From Muribaculaceae bacterium (GTDB taxonomy: Bacteria > Bacteroidota > Bacteroidia > Bacteroidales > Muribaculaceae): a stretch of 64,000 nucleotides of DNA. A model generated the notes under the pieces. It was not told the DNA's origin. It made no database searches and saw only the letters and a program-made list of their open reading frames with translations. The translations under genes were made by a program, and so were the position numbers. Location: NCBI GenBank assembly GCA_022509105.1, contig JAFLTV010000001.1, positions 62,001 to 126,000 of the forward strand, given 5' to 3'. Shown here piece by piece: positions 50,990 to 59,733 of this stretch. Every line of letters starts with the position of its first letter. Positions within the stretch are counted from its first letter, which is position 1.

Positions 50990-52036
50990 ATGTTTAGTTT
51001 TGCATATCCGGATCGGCTTTTCCTGATGCTATTGGTGCCATTTTTTGTGCTCCTATATTTCCTCGCTCGCTACGCAAGGTCAAGGAAACTCAAAAAATTC
51101 GGTAAATCGGGAGTCATTCAAAATCTCATGCCGGATGTTTCTCCATTCAAGCCTCCTTTGAAACTCATTATTGAGATGGCTTCTCTTATTCTGATAATTT
51201 TCGCAGTGGCACGTCCATGGGGAGGCGTCAGAGACGAGAAAAATGTTAAGGAGGGAATAGAGGTTGTTATTGCAGTAGACGCAAGTAATTCAATGTATGC
51301 CTCCTCTACAGCCGATGAAAAGGGTAGTGACAGAATGAGAACATCCAAACTTATCCTTGAAAAATTAATCAACAGGCTGGATAACGACAGGGTAGGCCTT
51401 ATTGTTTATGCCGGGGAGGCTTATACTCTTATTCCGGTCACTAACGATTATGTTTCGGCAAAAATGTTTCTCAACTCAATTGATCCTTCTCAAATTGAAA
51501 ACCAAGGAACAGATATTGCCGCAGCAATTAGAATGGCTCAATCTTCTTTCAGTGATGATAGTAAAATCGGTAAAGCTGTTATTTTGATCACGGATGCTGA
51601 AGAACTCGAAGACCAGGAAGGAGTTATGGCAGCGGTGCAAAGTGCGGCAAAAGAAGGAATTCAAATTGATGTGGTTGGATTAGGAAGCTCCACTCCTGTG
51701 CCTATCCCGTTAAAAAATGGTGGATATATGATGAACCCTCTCACAGGTGAGAGAGTTATGACAGCTTTAAATGAAGATCTGGCAGCCTCTATTGCAAAAG
51801 AGGGTAAAGGAATATATGTCAATGCTTCTAATCGCGAGGCCTTGAATGAACTTGACAAGCAGCTCGACACCCTTAAAAAGTCTTCACTGGAATCAAGTGT
51901 CGCAGCCGTTCATGACGAGTTATTTACTCTCTTCGCAATCTTTGCTTTGGCTCTACTGATTCTCGATATCTTTATTCTCGATAGAAAGATATGGTGGCTC
52001 GATAAAATCACTTTTTTCAAGAAAGAATCTGAATAA
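50990..52036 (+). CDS. batB: VWA domain protein BatB
   Basis: EVVIAVDASNSMYAS MIDAS; DRVGLIVYAGEAYTLIPVTNDY. Confidence 0.92.
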   Translation: MFSFAYPDRLFLMLLVPFFVLLYFLARYARSRKLKKFGKSGVIQNLMPDVSPFKPPLKLIIEMASLILIIFAVARPWGGVRDEKNVKEGIEVVIAVDASNSMYASSTADEKGSDRMRTSKLILEKLINRLDNDRVGLIVYAGEAYTLIPVTNDYVSAKMFLNSIDPSQIENQGTDIAAAIRMAQSSFSDDSKIGKAVILITDAEELEDQEGVMAAVQSAAKEGIQIDVVGLGSSTPVPIPLKNGGYMMNPLTGERVMTALNEDLAASIAKEGKGIYVNASNREALNELDKQLDTLKKSSLESSVAAVHDELFTLFAIFALALLILDIFILDRKIWWLDKITFFKKESE

Positions 52037-52821
52037 TGAAATTAAAAAATATTTTTCTGATATTTATTTCCCTTCTTTTTATCTCTTTATCTGTTGATGC
52101 CAAGGCTGACAATACTCCGGTGTCGACAAAAAAAGAGAGAAACAGAATCTCAGATGGTAATTCTTTATATAATAAAGGTAATTATAGAGAAGCTATGGGC
52201 CAATATAAACTTGCCTTGAAGGAAAACCCCGGTTCTATGGTTGCCCGTTATAATTTAGGGTTATCTCAAGTGCAATTAGGATTGAACCCCAACGATACTT
52301 CCCAGACTGCTAAAAATTTACTTGAAGCTGGCATTAAGGATCTTCAACAAGTGGCTAATTTGGGCAATAGACGCTCCGATCTTGCTTCCCGCGCCAATTA
52401 TAATCTCGGTAATGTGGCCTTTAAATCAGAAGATTTTCAAAAGGCTGTTGATTATTATAAACAGGCACTTCGGTTAAATCCGTCGGATAACAATGCCAGA
52501 AGAAATCTTAGGATTGCCCAGTTGAAACTACAAAATCAAAATCAGGATCAAAATCAGGACCAGAACCAAGACGAAGACAAAGATCAACAAGAAGATAAAG
52601 AACAAAACCAAGATCAGAATCAAGACCAGAACCAGGACCAGAATCAAGATCAGAACCAAAATCAGGATCAAAACCAGAATCCTCCTCCAGCTATCAATCA
52701 ACAGACTGCCGACCAGATTATGAATGCTATGGAAAATAAGGAAAATCAAACCCGAGCAAGAGTGGCCGGACAGAATGCTGAAAAAAGCAGGCAAAGAAAT
52801 CGAAACCCTCTCAATTGGTAA
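52036..52821 (+). CDS. batC: TPR protein BatC with Gln/Asn/Asp low-complexity tail
   Basis: TPR motifs (LYNKGNYREAMGQYKLALKENPGS; AVDYYKQALRLNPSDNNARRNL) and (QNQD)n tract. Confidence 0.9.
   Translation: MKLKNIFLIFISLLFISLSVDAKADNTPVSTKKERNRISDGNSLYNKGNYREAMGQYKLALKENPGSMVARYNLGLSQVQLGLNPNDTSQTAKNLLEAGIKDLQQVANLGNRRSDLASRANYNLGNVAFKSEDFQKAVDYYKQALRLNPSDNNARRNLRIAQLKLQNQNQDQNQDQNQDEDKDQQEDKEQNQDQNQDQNQDQNQDQNQNQDQNQNPPPAINQQTADQIMNAMENKENQTRARVAGQNAEKSRQRNRNPLNW
52531..52680 (+). repeat. Imperfect tandem repeat encoding a 50-residue Q/N/D-rich tract
   Basis: Degenerate caraaycargay hexamer/dodecamer units inside batC. Confidence 0.9.
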
Positions 52822-52847
52822 TCTTATCTATCTCACAGGGTATATAA

Positions 52848-54710
52848 ATGAAACAATCAACTAAACTTTTTACCTTACTGCTTCTTCTTTGGGCCTCTTT
52901 TTGTCTATCGGAGGCTTACGCTCAATCTGTATCTTTATCGGTGTCCCAGGATAGAGGCAAAAACATGATTTCCGTCGGTGATAGATTCTATATTTCCATC
53001 ACTGTCAAAAATCTGGATGAAGAACCAACAAAGCCGGCAAGTGTGCCGGGTGCTAATGTTTTATATTTCACCCAGACAGCCCAGTCTTCAAGTTTCTCAA
53101 ATATTAACGGAAAAACCTCTCAAAGTATCTCTACAACCTATACTCTTACTTTAAGAGCAACTCAGGAAGGAAAATTCTCTTTTGGCCCGATTACGGTTGG
53201 AGGGGTAAAAAGTAATACTGTTTCTTATGCTATTGGAGCTCCGATGCCCGAACAAGATAAATCTAACGATCAGAATAGGGCTCAATCTCAGAATCCTCAA
53301 ATCCCCGGCAGAAATGCCGACCCGTCAAAACCAACCTTCATCGGCAAGGGCGACGGGAATCTTTTTATGAGAGCAGAGGTCTCTAAATCTTCCGCTTATG
53401 TTCAGGAAGCTATAATGTATACCGTTAAACTTTATTCCACTTTCGATGCTATTAAATTTATTGGAGCCACAGCATCTCCAAAATTTGATGGTTTCGTTGT
53501 GGAAGAGTCGAAAGACATATCCACCTCTCTCACTTTTGAAACCTACAATGGCAAGACTTATGCCACTGCAATTATAGCACGCTATATTATTTTCCCGCAG
53601 CTTGAAGGATCTTTGAAGGTAACAGGCAACACTTACACTGTCAGTGTTGATGAGAGGGAATATTATCATGACTCATATTTCGGCAATATGGCTGTTTCCC
53701 GGCCTTTGCAGCTGAACGTCACTCCTAATGACCTCACTGTATCTGTCAAACCTTTGCCAAAACCTGTGCCGGAAGATTTCTGCGGAGGGGTGGGTAATTT
53801 TACCATCACATCTTCTTTACCTGCTCAGAAATATTCCACAAATCAAGCTGCTTCTATCATTTATACCGTTCAAGGTTCAGGCAATCTGAAATATATCAAT
53901 CTTCCTGATCTCCAAAAGCTGTATCCTCCGCAACTTGAAGTATATTCTCCATCCTCTGAAGCCAACATTAATGTAGGAAGGAGTGATGTATCGGGGAATG
54001 TGAAATTTGATTATTCTTTTATGCCGCTTGAATCGGGAAGTTATAAAATTCCGGAAGTGAAATTGGTGTATTTCAATCCATCTACCGGACAGTATGTAAC
54101 ATCAGTTGCATCGGGTTATACTATTGATGTGGAAAAAGGAGTTGGTTCGGAGAAATCCCAGACGAAGGTAAAAGCAAAGTTTGACGACCAACTTATGCCT
54201 GTGGTGTCAAAACTTTCTTTGGAACATCGACCCTACGTCTACGGATTCCTTTATTGGCTATTCTATATTATCCCGATAGGTATTTTATCAGGCAGCTATA
54301 TATTCTATAAATCTTATAGAGCGGCCAATGCTGATATATTGGCAGTGAGAAGCCGTAAGGCCAACAGAATGGCTCGGAAGCGTCTCAAAAGAGCCGCCAC
54401 ATATATGAATGCCGGAGACAAGGATAATTTCCACGATGAGATTATACGTTCTCTTTGGGGATATGTTGGAGACAAATTAAAAATTCCAACTTCAGAACTC
54501 AGCCGGGAGAATATATATGGAAAACTTGCAATGCAAGGAATCGACGATTCTCAGATTGATAGCTTGATCAAGCTTATTGATGATGTTGAGTTTGAAAAAT
54601 ATGCACCATCATCAGGTCAATCGCAAATGAAAGATATTTATGACAAGACTGTCGAAACTATGAATAATCTCGAAGAAGCTTTCAGGAGGGCTAAAAACGA
54701 AAATGTATAA
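52848..54710 (+). CDS. batD: BatD family protein
   Basis: Signal peptide; VSLSVSQDRGKNMISVGDRFYISITVKNL; TM near the C-terminus; operon position. Confidence 0.92.
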   Translation: MKQSTKLFTLLLLLWASFCLSEAYAQSVSLSVSQDRGKNMISVGDRFYISITVKNLDEEPTKPASVPGANVLYFTQTAQSSSFSNINGKTSQSISTTYTLTLRATQEGKFSFGPITVGGVKSNTVSYAIGAPMPEQDKSNDQNRAQSQNPQIPGRNADPSKPTFIGKGDGNLFMRAEVSKSSAYVQEAIMYTVKLYSTFDAIKFIGATASPKFDGFVVEESKDISTSLTFETYNGKTYATAIIARYIIFPQLEGSLKVTGNTYTVSVDEREYYHDSYFGNMAVSRPLQLNVTPNDLTVSVKPLPKPVPEDFCGGVGNFTITSSLPAQKYSTNQAASIIYTVQGSGNLKYINLPDLQKLYPPQLEVYSPSSEANINVGRSDVSGNVKFDYSFMPLESGSYKIPEVKLVYFNPSTGQYVTSVASGYTIDVEKGVGSEKSQTKVKAKFDDQLMPVVSKLSLEHRPYVYGFLYWLFYIIPIGILSGSYIFYKSYRAANADILAVRSRKANRMARKRLKRAATYMNAGDKDNFHDEIIRSLWGYVGDKLKIPTSELSRENIYGKLAMQGIDDSQIDSLIKLIDDVEFEKYAPSSGQSQMKDIYDKTVETMNNLEEAFRRAKNENV

Positions 54711-55512
54711 ACGTATTTTACTATCATCTCTTTTTTGTTTGACAGCTTTTTTTCTGAAAGCTCAGGTAAGTGTGGCTTCGGCAGACTCTGCATATTTGGC
54801 AGGAAACTATCAAGAGGCTATAGAAATTTATCAGCAGATAGCACAAGAACAAGGTGTTTCAGCTCCGCTTCTGTTTAATCTCGGAAATGCATATTTCAAA
54901 GCTGATGATTTCGGCCATGCAATGGTATGTTATCAGAAGGCTAAACGTCTTGATCCTTCAAACAGCAAGATTAACTCAAATCTTAATTATTTGACCGAAA
55001 AGGTGCAGGATGCCAATAAGGCGGAACAGAAGGGAAAGAAGAAAAAGGTGGCAGAAGACACTCCTAATTTTCTTCAATCTGTTCATAGTTCTATCTCAGA
55101 GGAGCATTCTTCCGATAACTGGGCAGGATGGGCTGCGGCTTTTTTTCTGGTTTTTGCAGGATGTGTTGCTTTATATCTCTTTTGTAGCGGAGTTTTGTTA
55201 AGAAAAGTGGGATTCTTCGGAGGATTTGTATTTTTGGGTCTTTCAATGATTTTCATTGTCTTTGCTTATTCAGCCGCTGCAGTTTCAGAGGAGCATGATT
55301 ATGGAGTTGTTATCGCATTTAAAACAGAACTTCAAACTGAACCTAATGCGGCCACTAATAATAATTCTTCTGAAGGGATATTGACCCAAGGCACTAAATT
55401 GCGCATCATTTCTGAAGAAACAGATGCGGATGGGAAGGTGTCTTGGTATAAGGTCAGATTAAATTCCGATTATATAGGTTGGATTCAAGCTGAATATTTG
55501 GATATTATTTGA
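54703..55512 (+). CDS. batE: BatE: TPR, TM helices and SH3-like domain
   Basis: TPR LAGNYQEAIEIYQQIAQ and LFNLGNAYFKADDFGHAMVCYQKAKRLDPSN; C-terminal WYKVRLNSDYIGWIQAEYL. Overlaps the batD 3' end. Confidence 0.9.
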   Translation: MYKRILLSSLFCLTAFFLKAQVSVASADSAYLAGNYQEAIEIYQQIAQEQGVSAPLLFNLGNAYFKADDFGHAMVCYQKAKRLDPSNSKINSNLNYLTEKVQDANKAEQKGKKKKVAEDTPNFLQSVHSSISEEHSSDNWAGWAAAFFLVFAGCVALYLFCSGVLLRKVGFFGGFVFLGLSMIFIVFAYSAAAVSEEHDYGVVIAFKTELQTEPNAATNNNSSEGILTQGTKLRIISEETDADGKVSWYKVRLNSDYIGWIQAEYLDII

Positions 55513-55612
55513 ATCTGCTTAACTGATTTTATGTTTTTTATTTTGAGAAATTATTCTTAAATTAGCAAAATAAATTAATTTGAATATTAACGACACTAAA
55601 TTTTATAAAAAC

Positions 55613-55873
55613 ATGAGTATAACAATCACTTTCAATGAACTCCGCCGGCTTAAAGACAGCCTGCCTGATGGTGCAACCCACCGTATCGCTGATGAGCTCA
55701 ATCTTACAGTGCAAACTGTCAGAAATTATTTCGGAGGCGTTAACTATGAATACGGAAAGAATATGGGTATGCATATAGAACCCGGGCCCGACGGAGGTAT
55801 TGTAGTGCTTGACGATACCACTATTTATGACATGGCAGTAAAAATTCTTCAGGAAAAAAATAAAGAAGCCTAA
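55613..55873 (+). CDS. Small HTH DNA-binding-like protein
   Basis: MSITITFNELRRLKDSLPDGATHRIADELNLTVQTVRNYFGG reads as an HTH. ATG 55613 preferred over 55580. Confidence 0.65.
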   Translation: MSITITFNELRRLKDSLPDGATHRIADELNLTVQTVRNYFGGVNYEYGKNMGMHIEPGPDGGIVVLDDTTIYDMAVKILQEKNKEA

Positions 55874-55907
55874 TTTTTATTTGTTTTCTTAAGTTTTAGT
55901 TAATAAT

Positions 55908-55952
55908 ATAGGGTGTGTCTTTACGTTTATTGACATACCCTTTATATTTTAT
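55908..55952. terminator. Hairpin terminator
   Basis: gggtgtgtc ... gacataccc followed by tttatatttt. Confidence 0.6.
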
Positions 55953-55955
55953 AAT

Positions 55956-57092
55956 ATGGAAGATAAGTTCATCTCTTTTGCGATTCACTCTTCCCAACAC
56001 GCATTGATGTTGAAGAGAATTCTTGATGCTCACGATTTAGATGTCAGGCTTGAGAAATTTTTGATAGGGGAGCCCCCTCTTCCTATAGGGGTTCGTATGC
56101 TTGTTAAAGAAAAAGATATCCCTTTGGCTCTTAAAATTGTTGAAAGCGCAGAGCATTTTGAAAACTTTAATCTCCAGACTAATTTTACAAGACATCAAGG
56201 AGAGATTCTTATCCCCGTGGATTTCAATGATTACGCCTATAACGCTTGCAAAGCCGGTTTTGATTTGGCTCTTCGCCTGAATCTCAGTCCCGTGATAATC
56301 CATGCTTGCCCTTCTCCGATATTCACTCCTAATTTCTCTCTTGATGATATTTCTGGAGTTCCCATTGATAATTCACTTGAAGAGGAATTTAACGATATGG
56401 AGATTAGCCGTGACTTGCGATTGCAGAGTGATTTGAGGATGAAGGAATTAATTTTGAAAATCAGGGAAGCTCAGAAAAACGGAGATCTCCCTGATATGAA
56501 ATTCCGCACAAAACTGGAAGAAGGCGTTCCGGAAGATGTCATCAAGGAATATTGCAGGATGAATCCGCCTGTCTTAGTCGTTATGATAACTCGGGGCAAA
56601 GATAAAAGGGATGAACAACTCATCGGAAGTGTCACAGCTGAAGTTTTGGATGATTGCAAGGTTCCTGTGTTCTCTATCCCAGAAAATTGTGGCTTTGATA
56701 ATATTTCAAAGGTGAAGGAAATTGTTTTTTTCAGCTCAATGAATCAAAGCGATCTTTCTGCGGTCGACACTTTTATGAGAATGTTTGAATACCCTGTGGT
56801 GAATATCACTCTTATTCCCCTCTATGAAAAAGATGACAGGAAATCATCGGTTAAGCTTATCCGATTGAGAGATTATTTCTCTAAAACCTATCCGGCCGCA
56901 ACTTTCACCACGGCAATTTTCAATCATAAGTCTTTCATGGCTGATTTCAATAATTATGAATCTCAGAGGGGCACTGAGATGATTGTGGTGCCCAACAGAA
57001 GAAAAAACGCATTGATGAGACTTCTCAATCCCGGAATTGCCCATAGGCTCCTTTTTGAAAGAGACCTTCCCTTGCTGGCTCTTCCTATATAA
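55956..57092 (+). CDS. Universal stress protein-like protein with DUF2007-like N-terminal domain
   Basis: C-terminal part: EILIPVDFNDYAYNACKAGFDLALRLN...VVMITRGKDKRDEQLIGSVTAEVLDDCKVPVFSIP. First ~65 aa resemble DUF2007. Confidence 0.7.
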   Translation: MEDKFISFAIHSSQHALMLKRILDAHDLDVRLEKFLIGEPPLPIGVRMLVKEKDIPLALKIVESAEHFENFNLQTNFTRHQGEILIPVDFNDYAYNACKAGFDLALRLNLSPVIIHACPSPIFTPNFSLDDISGVPIDNSLEEEFNDMEISRDLRLQSDLRMKELILKIREAQKNGDLPDMKFRTKLEEGVPEDVIKEYCRMNPPVLVVMITRGKDKRDEQLIGSVTAEVLDDCKVPVFSIPENCGFDNISKVKEIVFFSSMNQSDLSAVDTFMRMFEYPVVNITLIPLYEKDDRKSSVKLIRLRDYFSKTYPAATFTTAIFNHKSFMADFNNYESQRGTEMIVVPNRRKNALMRLLNPGIAHRLLFERDLPLLALPI

Positions 57093-57167
57093 TTCTAACT
57101 TTATCGTATTAATTGCTTTAAAACAATTGTATTTAAATTTTTATTTTAAACTATTGTTTATTGTCTG

Positions 57168-59630
57168 ATGATTTACCCTAAGGATTTTGAGCAAAAAGTC
57201 GGGTTTCTGCCTTTAAGATCTCTTATTGCAGATAAATGTGAAACTCCAATGGGCCGTCGATTGGTTGAAGAAATGAAATTCTCTTCAGACCGTAATGAAG
57301 TTATCTGCCGGCTTAAAGGAGTTGACGAAATGAAATATATCATAACTTCTGCAAGATCTCTTCCTGAAGATTCCTTTTATGATATATATCCTTGGATAAA
57401 CCAGTCAAAAGCTCCCGGAGCTTATTTATCTTCGGAAAAGCTCTTTCAATGTGCCCGCACATTCGAATCTATGAAAAATATAGCTTTATTTTTCAATCAT
57501 GAAGAAGATTCAAAACGGCAGCTGAAAACTTTGAAAGAAGAATTTTCGGGGATGCCTGAGTTTCCGGAACTTGTCTATGAAATCAACCGTTGTATAGACA
57601 AGGGAGGAGAACTAAAGGATAATGCCTCACCGGAATTATTTGAAATTCGGAAATCGCTCGACTCAGTTTCTAAATCCATGCATAAAATAATGCGAAGGGT
57701 TTTAGATGAATCAGTGAGACAGGGTATAATAGATAAGGATGTCACTCCGGCTGTCAGAGATGGTCATTTGGTGATTCCCGTTTCTGCTTCCAATAAGAGA
57801 AACTTAGTCGGAATTCTCCATGATTCAAGCGCCACAGGGAAGACTTTCTATATCGAACCTGCTGAAGTGGTAGAAGCTGGTAATAGAATCAAGGAACTTC
57901 AACTTGAAGAGAAGCAAGAAATCATTCGAATTCTTATTGCTTTGACTCAGCAGATGGTGCCATATCTGGAAGAAATTAAATTAGGTAGCCAGCTTTTGGC
58001 TTCTTATGATTTCATCCGGGCAAAGGCAAGATTTGCTATTGAAACTGATGCTCAACTTCCTGTTGTGGAAAAGATTCCGGAATTAGATTGGTTTCATGCC
58101 CGGCATCCCGGTCTGTTCATATCTCTGAAAGATCAGGGACGTGAAGTTGTTCCTTTAAACATAAATCTCAATAAGGAGAATAGAATTCTGGTTATTTCCG
58201 GGCCCAATGCCGGAGGAAAATCCGTGGCCATTAAAACGGTGGGAGCAGTCCAATATATGTTGCAATGCGGATTATTGCCAACTCTTTATTCTAATTCCCA
58301 TGTTGGAATTTTCAACAATATTTTTATTGACATCGGTGATGAACAATCGATGGAAAATGATCTGAGCACCTATTCCTCTCATCTTGCAAATATGAAGTTT
58401 TTTCTTCAGAATGCAAACACAAAAACATTGGTGCTTGCAGATGAGATGGGCTCAGGCACAGAGCCACAGATTGGGGCCGCATTGGCTCAATCGGTAATTC
58501 AGCAGTTGGGTAAATCAAGCTGTCTTGGTGTTATCACCACACACTATCAGAGTCTTAAAATTTTTGCTGACAATGAAGAGGGATTTGTTAATGGAGCAAT
58601 GCTCTACGACCGACAAAAACTCAGGCCTACATTTCAGCTTTTAGTGGGGCAACCGGGAAGTTCTTTCGCTCTTGAAATTGCAAGAAATATCGGTTTGCCA
58701 ACTGATGTAATAGACTATGCTAAAGAAATCGTAGGAGTTGATTATGTTGAGGCCGAACGGTTTTTGCTCGATATTCAACGCGATAGGAAATATTGGAAAA
58801 ACAAACGCCTCGATATAAAGGAAAAGGAAAACCGGCTCAATCGTTTATTGGAGGAATATGAGGCAAAATCCGATGAATTGAAGCAGCAACGTTCTTCTAT
58901 TCTCAAATCTGCAAAAGAGGAGGCCAAGGAGATTCTTTCAGGAGCAAACACACGCATTGAGCGTTCGATACATGAAATCCGAAAATCACAAGCCGAAAAA
59001 GAGAAGGCAAAAGCCGTGAGGAAGGAACTTGAGGAATATAAGAAAAGTCTTGAAAATATAGATGACGATGATAATCTTCCCGATTCTTTGAAACCTCTCC
59101 GACATAAGAGTAGAAGAAAGAAATCATTGACTTCTAAAGAAAATGAAAAATCGTCTTCTTCTGATTTTATTCCAGGTGATTTTGTGAAAATGGATAATGG
59201 AGGAGTCGTGGGCCAAATAATTTCTGTAGAAGGGAAGAAGGCTGAGGTGGCTTTCGGTAATCTTCGAATGAAAGTGGAAGTCAAGAATCTTATTCATGCT
59301 AAAAAACCGGTTTCATCCGCCAAGGATTCTATTGTTGGATATTCTTCCTCGGCAGGTAATGAAGACAGCCGCAAACGTCAGTTGAATTTTAAGCAGGAAA
59401 TAGACATAAGAGGCATGAGGGCTGATGAAGCTTTACAGGCTATAACTTATTTTATAGATGATGCTTTACAATTTAATGCCGGAAGAGTTCGTATTCTTCA
59501 TGGCACCGGACATGGTATACTTCGAACTCTGATTCGTGATTACCTCAAATCCAATCCTAATATTCGCAATTTTCACGACGAGGATATAAGATTCGGAGGA
59601 GCCGGAATCACAGTCGTTGAATTGGAATAG
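57168..59630 (+). CDS. mutS2: MutS2 family protein with Smr domain
   Basis: SGPNAGGKSVAIKTVG; LADEMGSGTEPQIGAALAQSV; Smr IDIRGMRADEALQAITYFIDDALQ...ILHGTGHGILRTLIRDYL. Confidence 0.97.
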   Translation: MIYPKDFEQKVGFLPLRSLIADKCETPMGRRLVEEMKFSSDRNEVICRLKGVDEMKYIITSARSLPEDSFYDIYPWINQSKAPGAYLSSEKLFQCARTFESMKNIALFFNHEEDSKRQLKTLKEEFSGMPEFPELVYEINRCIDKGGELKDNASPELFEIRKSLDSVSKSMHKIMRRVLDESVRQGIIDKDVTPAVRDGHLVIPVSASNKRNLVGILHDSSATGKTFYIEPAEVVEAGNRIKELQLEEKQEIIRILIALTQQMVPYLEEIKLGSQLLASYDFIRAKARFAIETDAQLPVVEKIPELDWFHARHPGLFISLKDQGREVVPLNINLNKENRILVISGPNAGGKSVAIKTVGAVQYMLQCGLLPTLYSNSHVGIFNNIFIDIGDEQSMENDLSTYSSHLANMKFFLQNANTKTLVLADEMGSGTEPQIGAALAQSVIQQLGKSSCLGVITTHYQSLKIFADNEEGFVNGAMLYDRQKLRPTFQLLVGQPGSSFALEIARNIGLPTDVIDYAKEIVGVDYVEAERFLLDIQRDRKYWKNKRLDIKEKENRLNRLLEEYEAKSDELKQQRSSILKSAKEEAKEILSGANTRIERSIHEIRKSQAEKEKAKAVRKELEEYKKSLENIDDDDNLPDSLKPLRHKSRRKKSLTSKENEKSSSSDFIPGDFVKMDNGGVVGQIISVEGKKAEVAFGNLRMKVEVKNLIHAKKPVSSAKDSIVGYSSSAGNEDSRKRQLNFKQEIDIRGMRADEALQAITYFIDDALQFNAGRVRILHGTGHGILRTLIRDYLKSNPNIRNFHDEDIRFGGAGITVVELE

Positions 59631-59647
59631 TTCCTTCCTTCATTTAC

Positions 59648-59700
59648 CATAAAAAAAATAGGAGAAAGTCTTTATTGCCTTCCTCCTATTTTTCATTTTT
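59648..59700. terminator. Hairpin terminator, bidirectional
   Basis: aaaaataggagaaag...cttcctcctatttttcattttt. Confidence 0.65.
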
Positions 59701-59733
59701 GGGATAAATTTTAATTCCGGCTCTAAGCCTTTT

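Noticed and set aside
47041-52036. MoxR plus VWA genes as a possible defence (ternary conflict) system
   Set aside because: DUF58, BatC/D/E and gene order identify the Bat aerotolerance operon.
52531-52680. CRISPR-like tandem repeat
   Set aside because: In-frame coding repeat with no unique spacers and no cas genes.
52528-52794. Antisense 88-aa ORF rich in Ile/Leu/Val
   Set aside because: Mirror translation of the batC QNQD repeat; a composition artefact.
58775-59284. 169-aa antisense Ser/Phe-rich ORF in mutS2
   Set aside because: Reflects the Lys/Glu-rich coiled coil of mutS2 read on the other strand.
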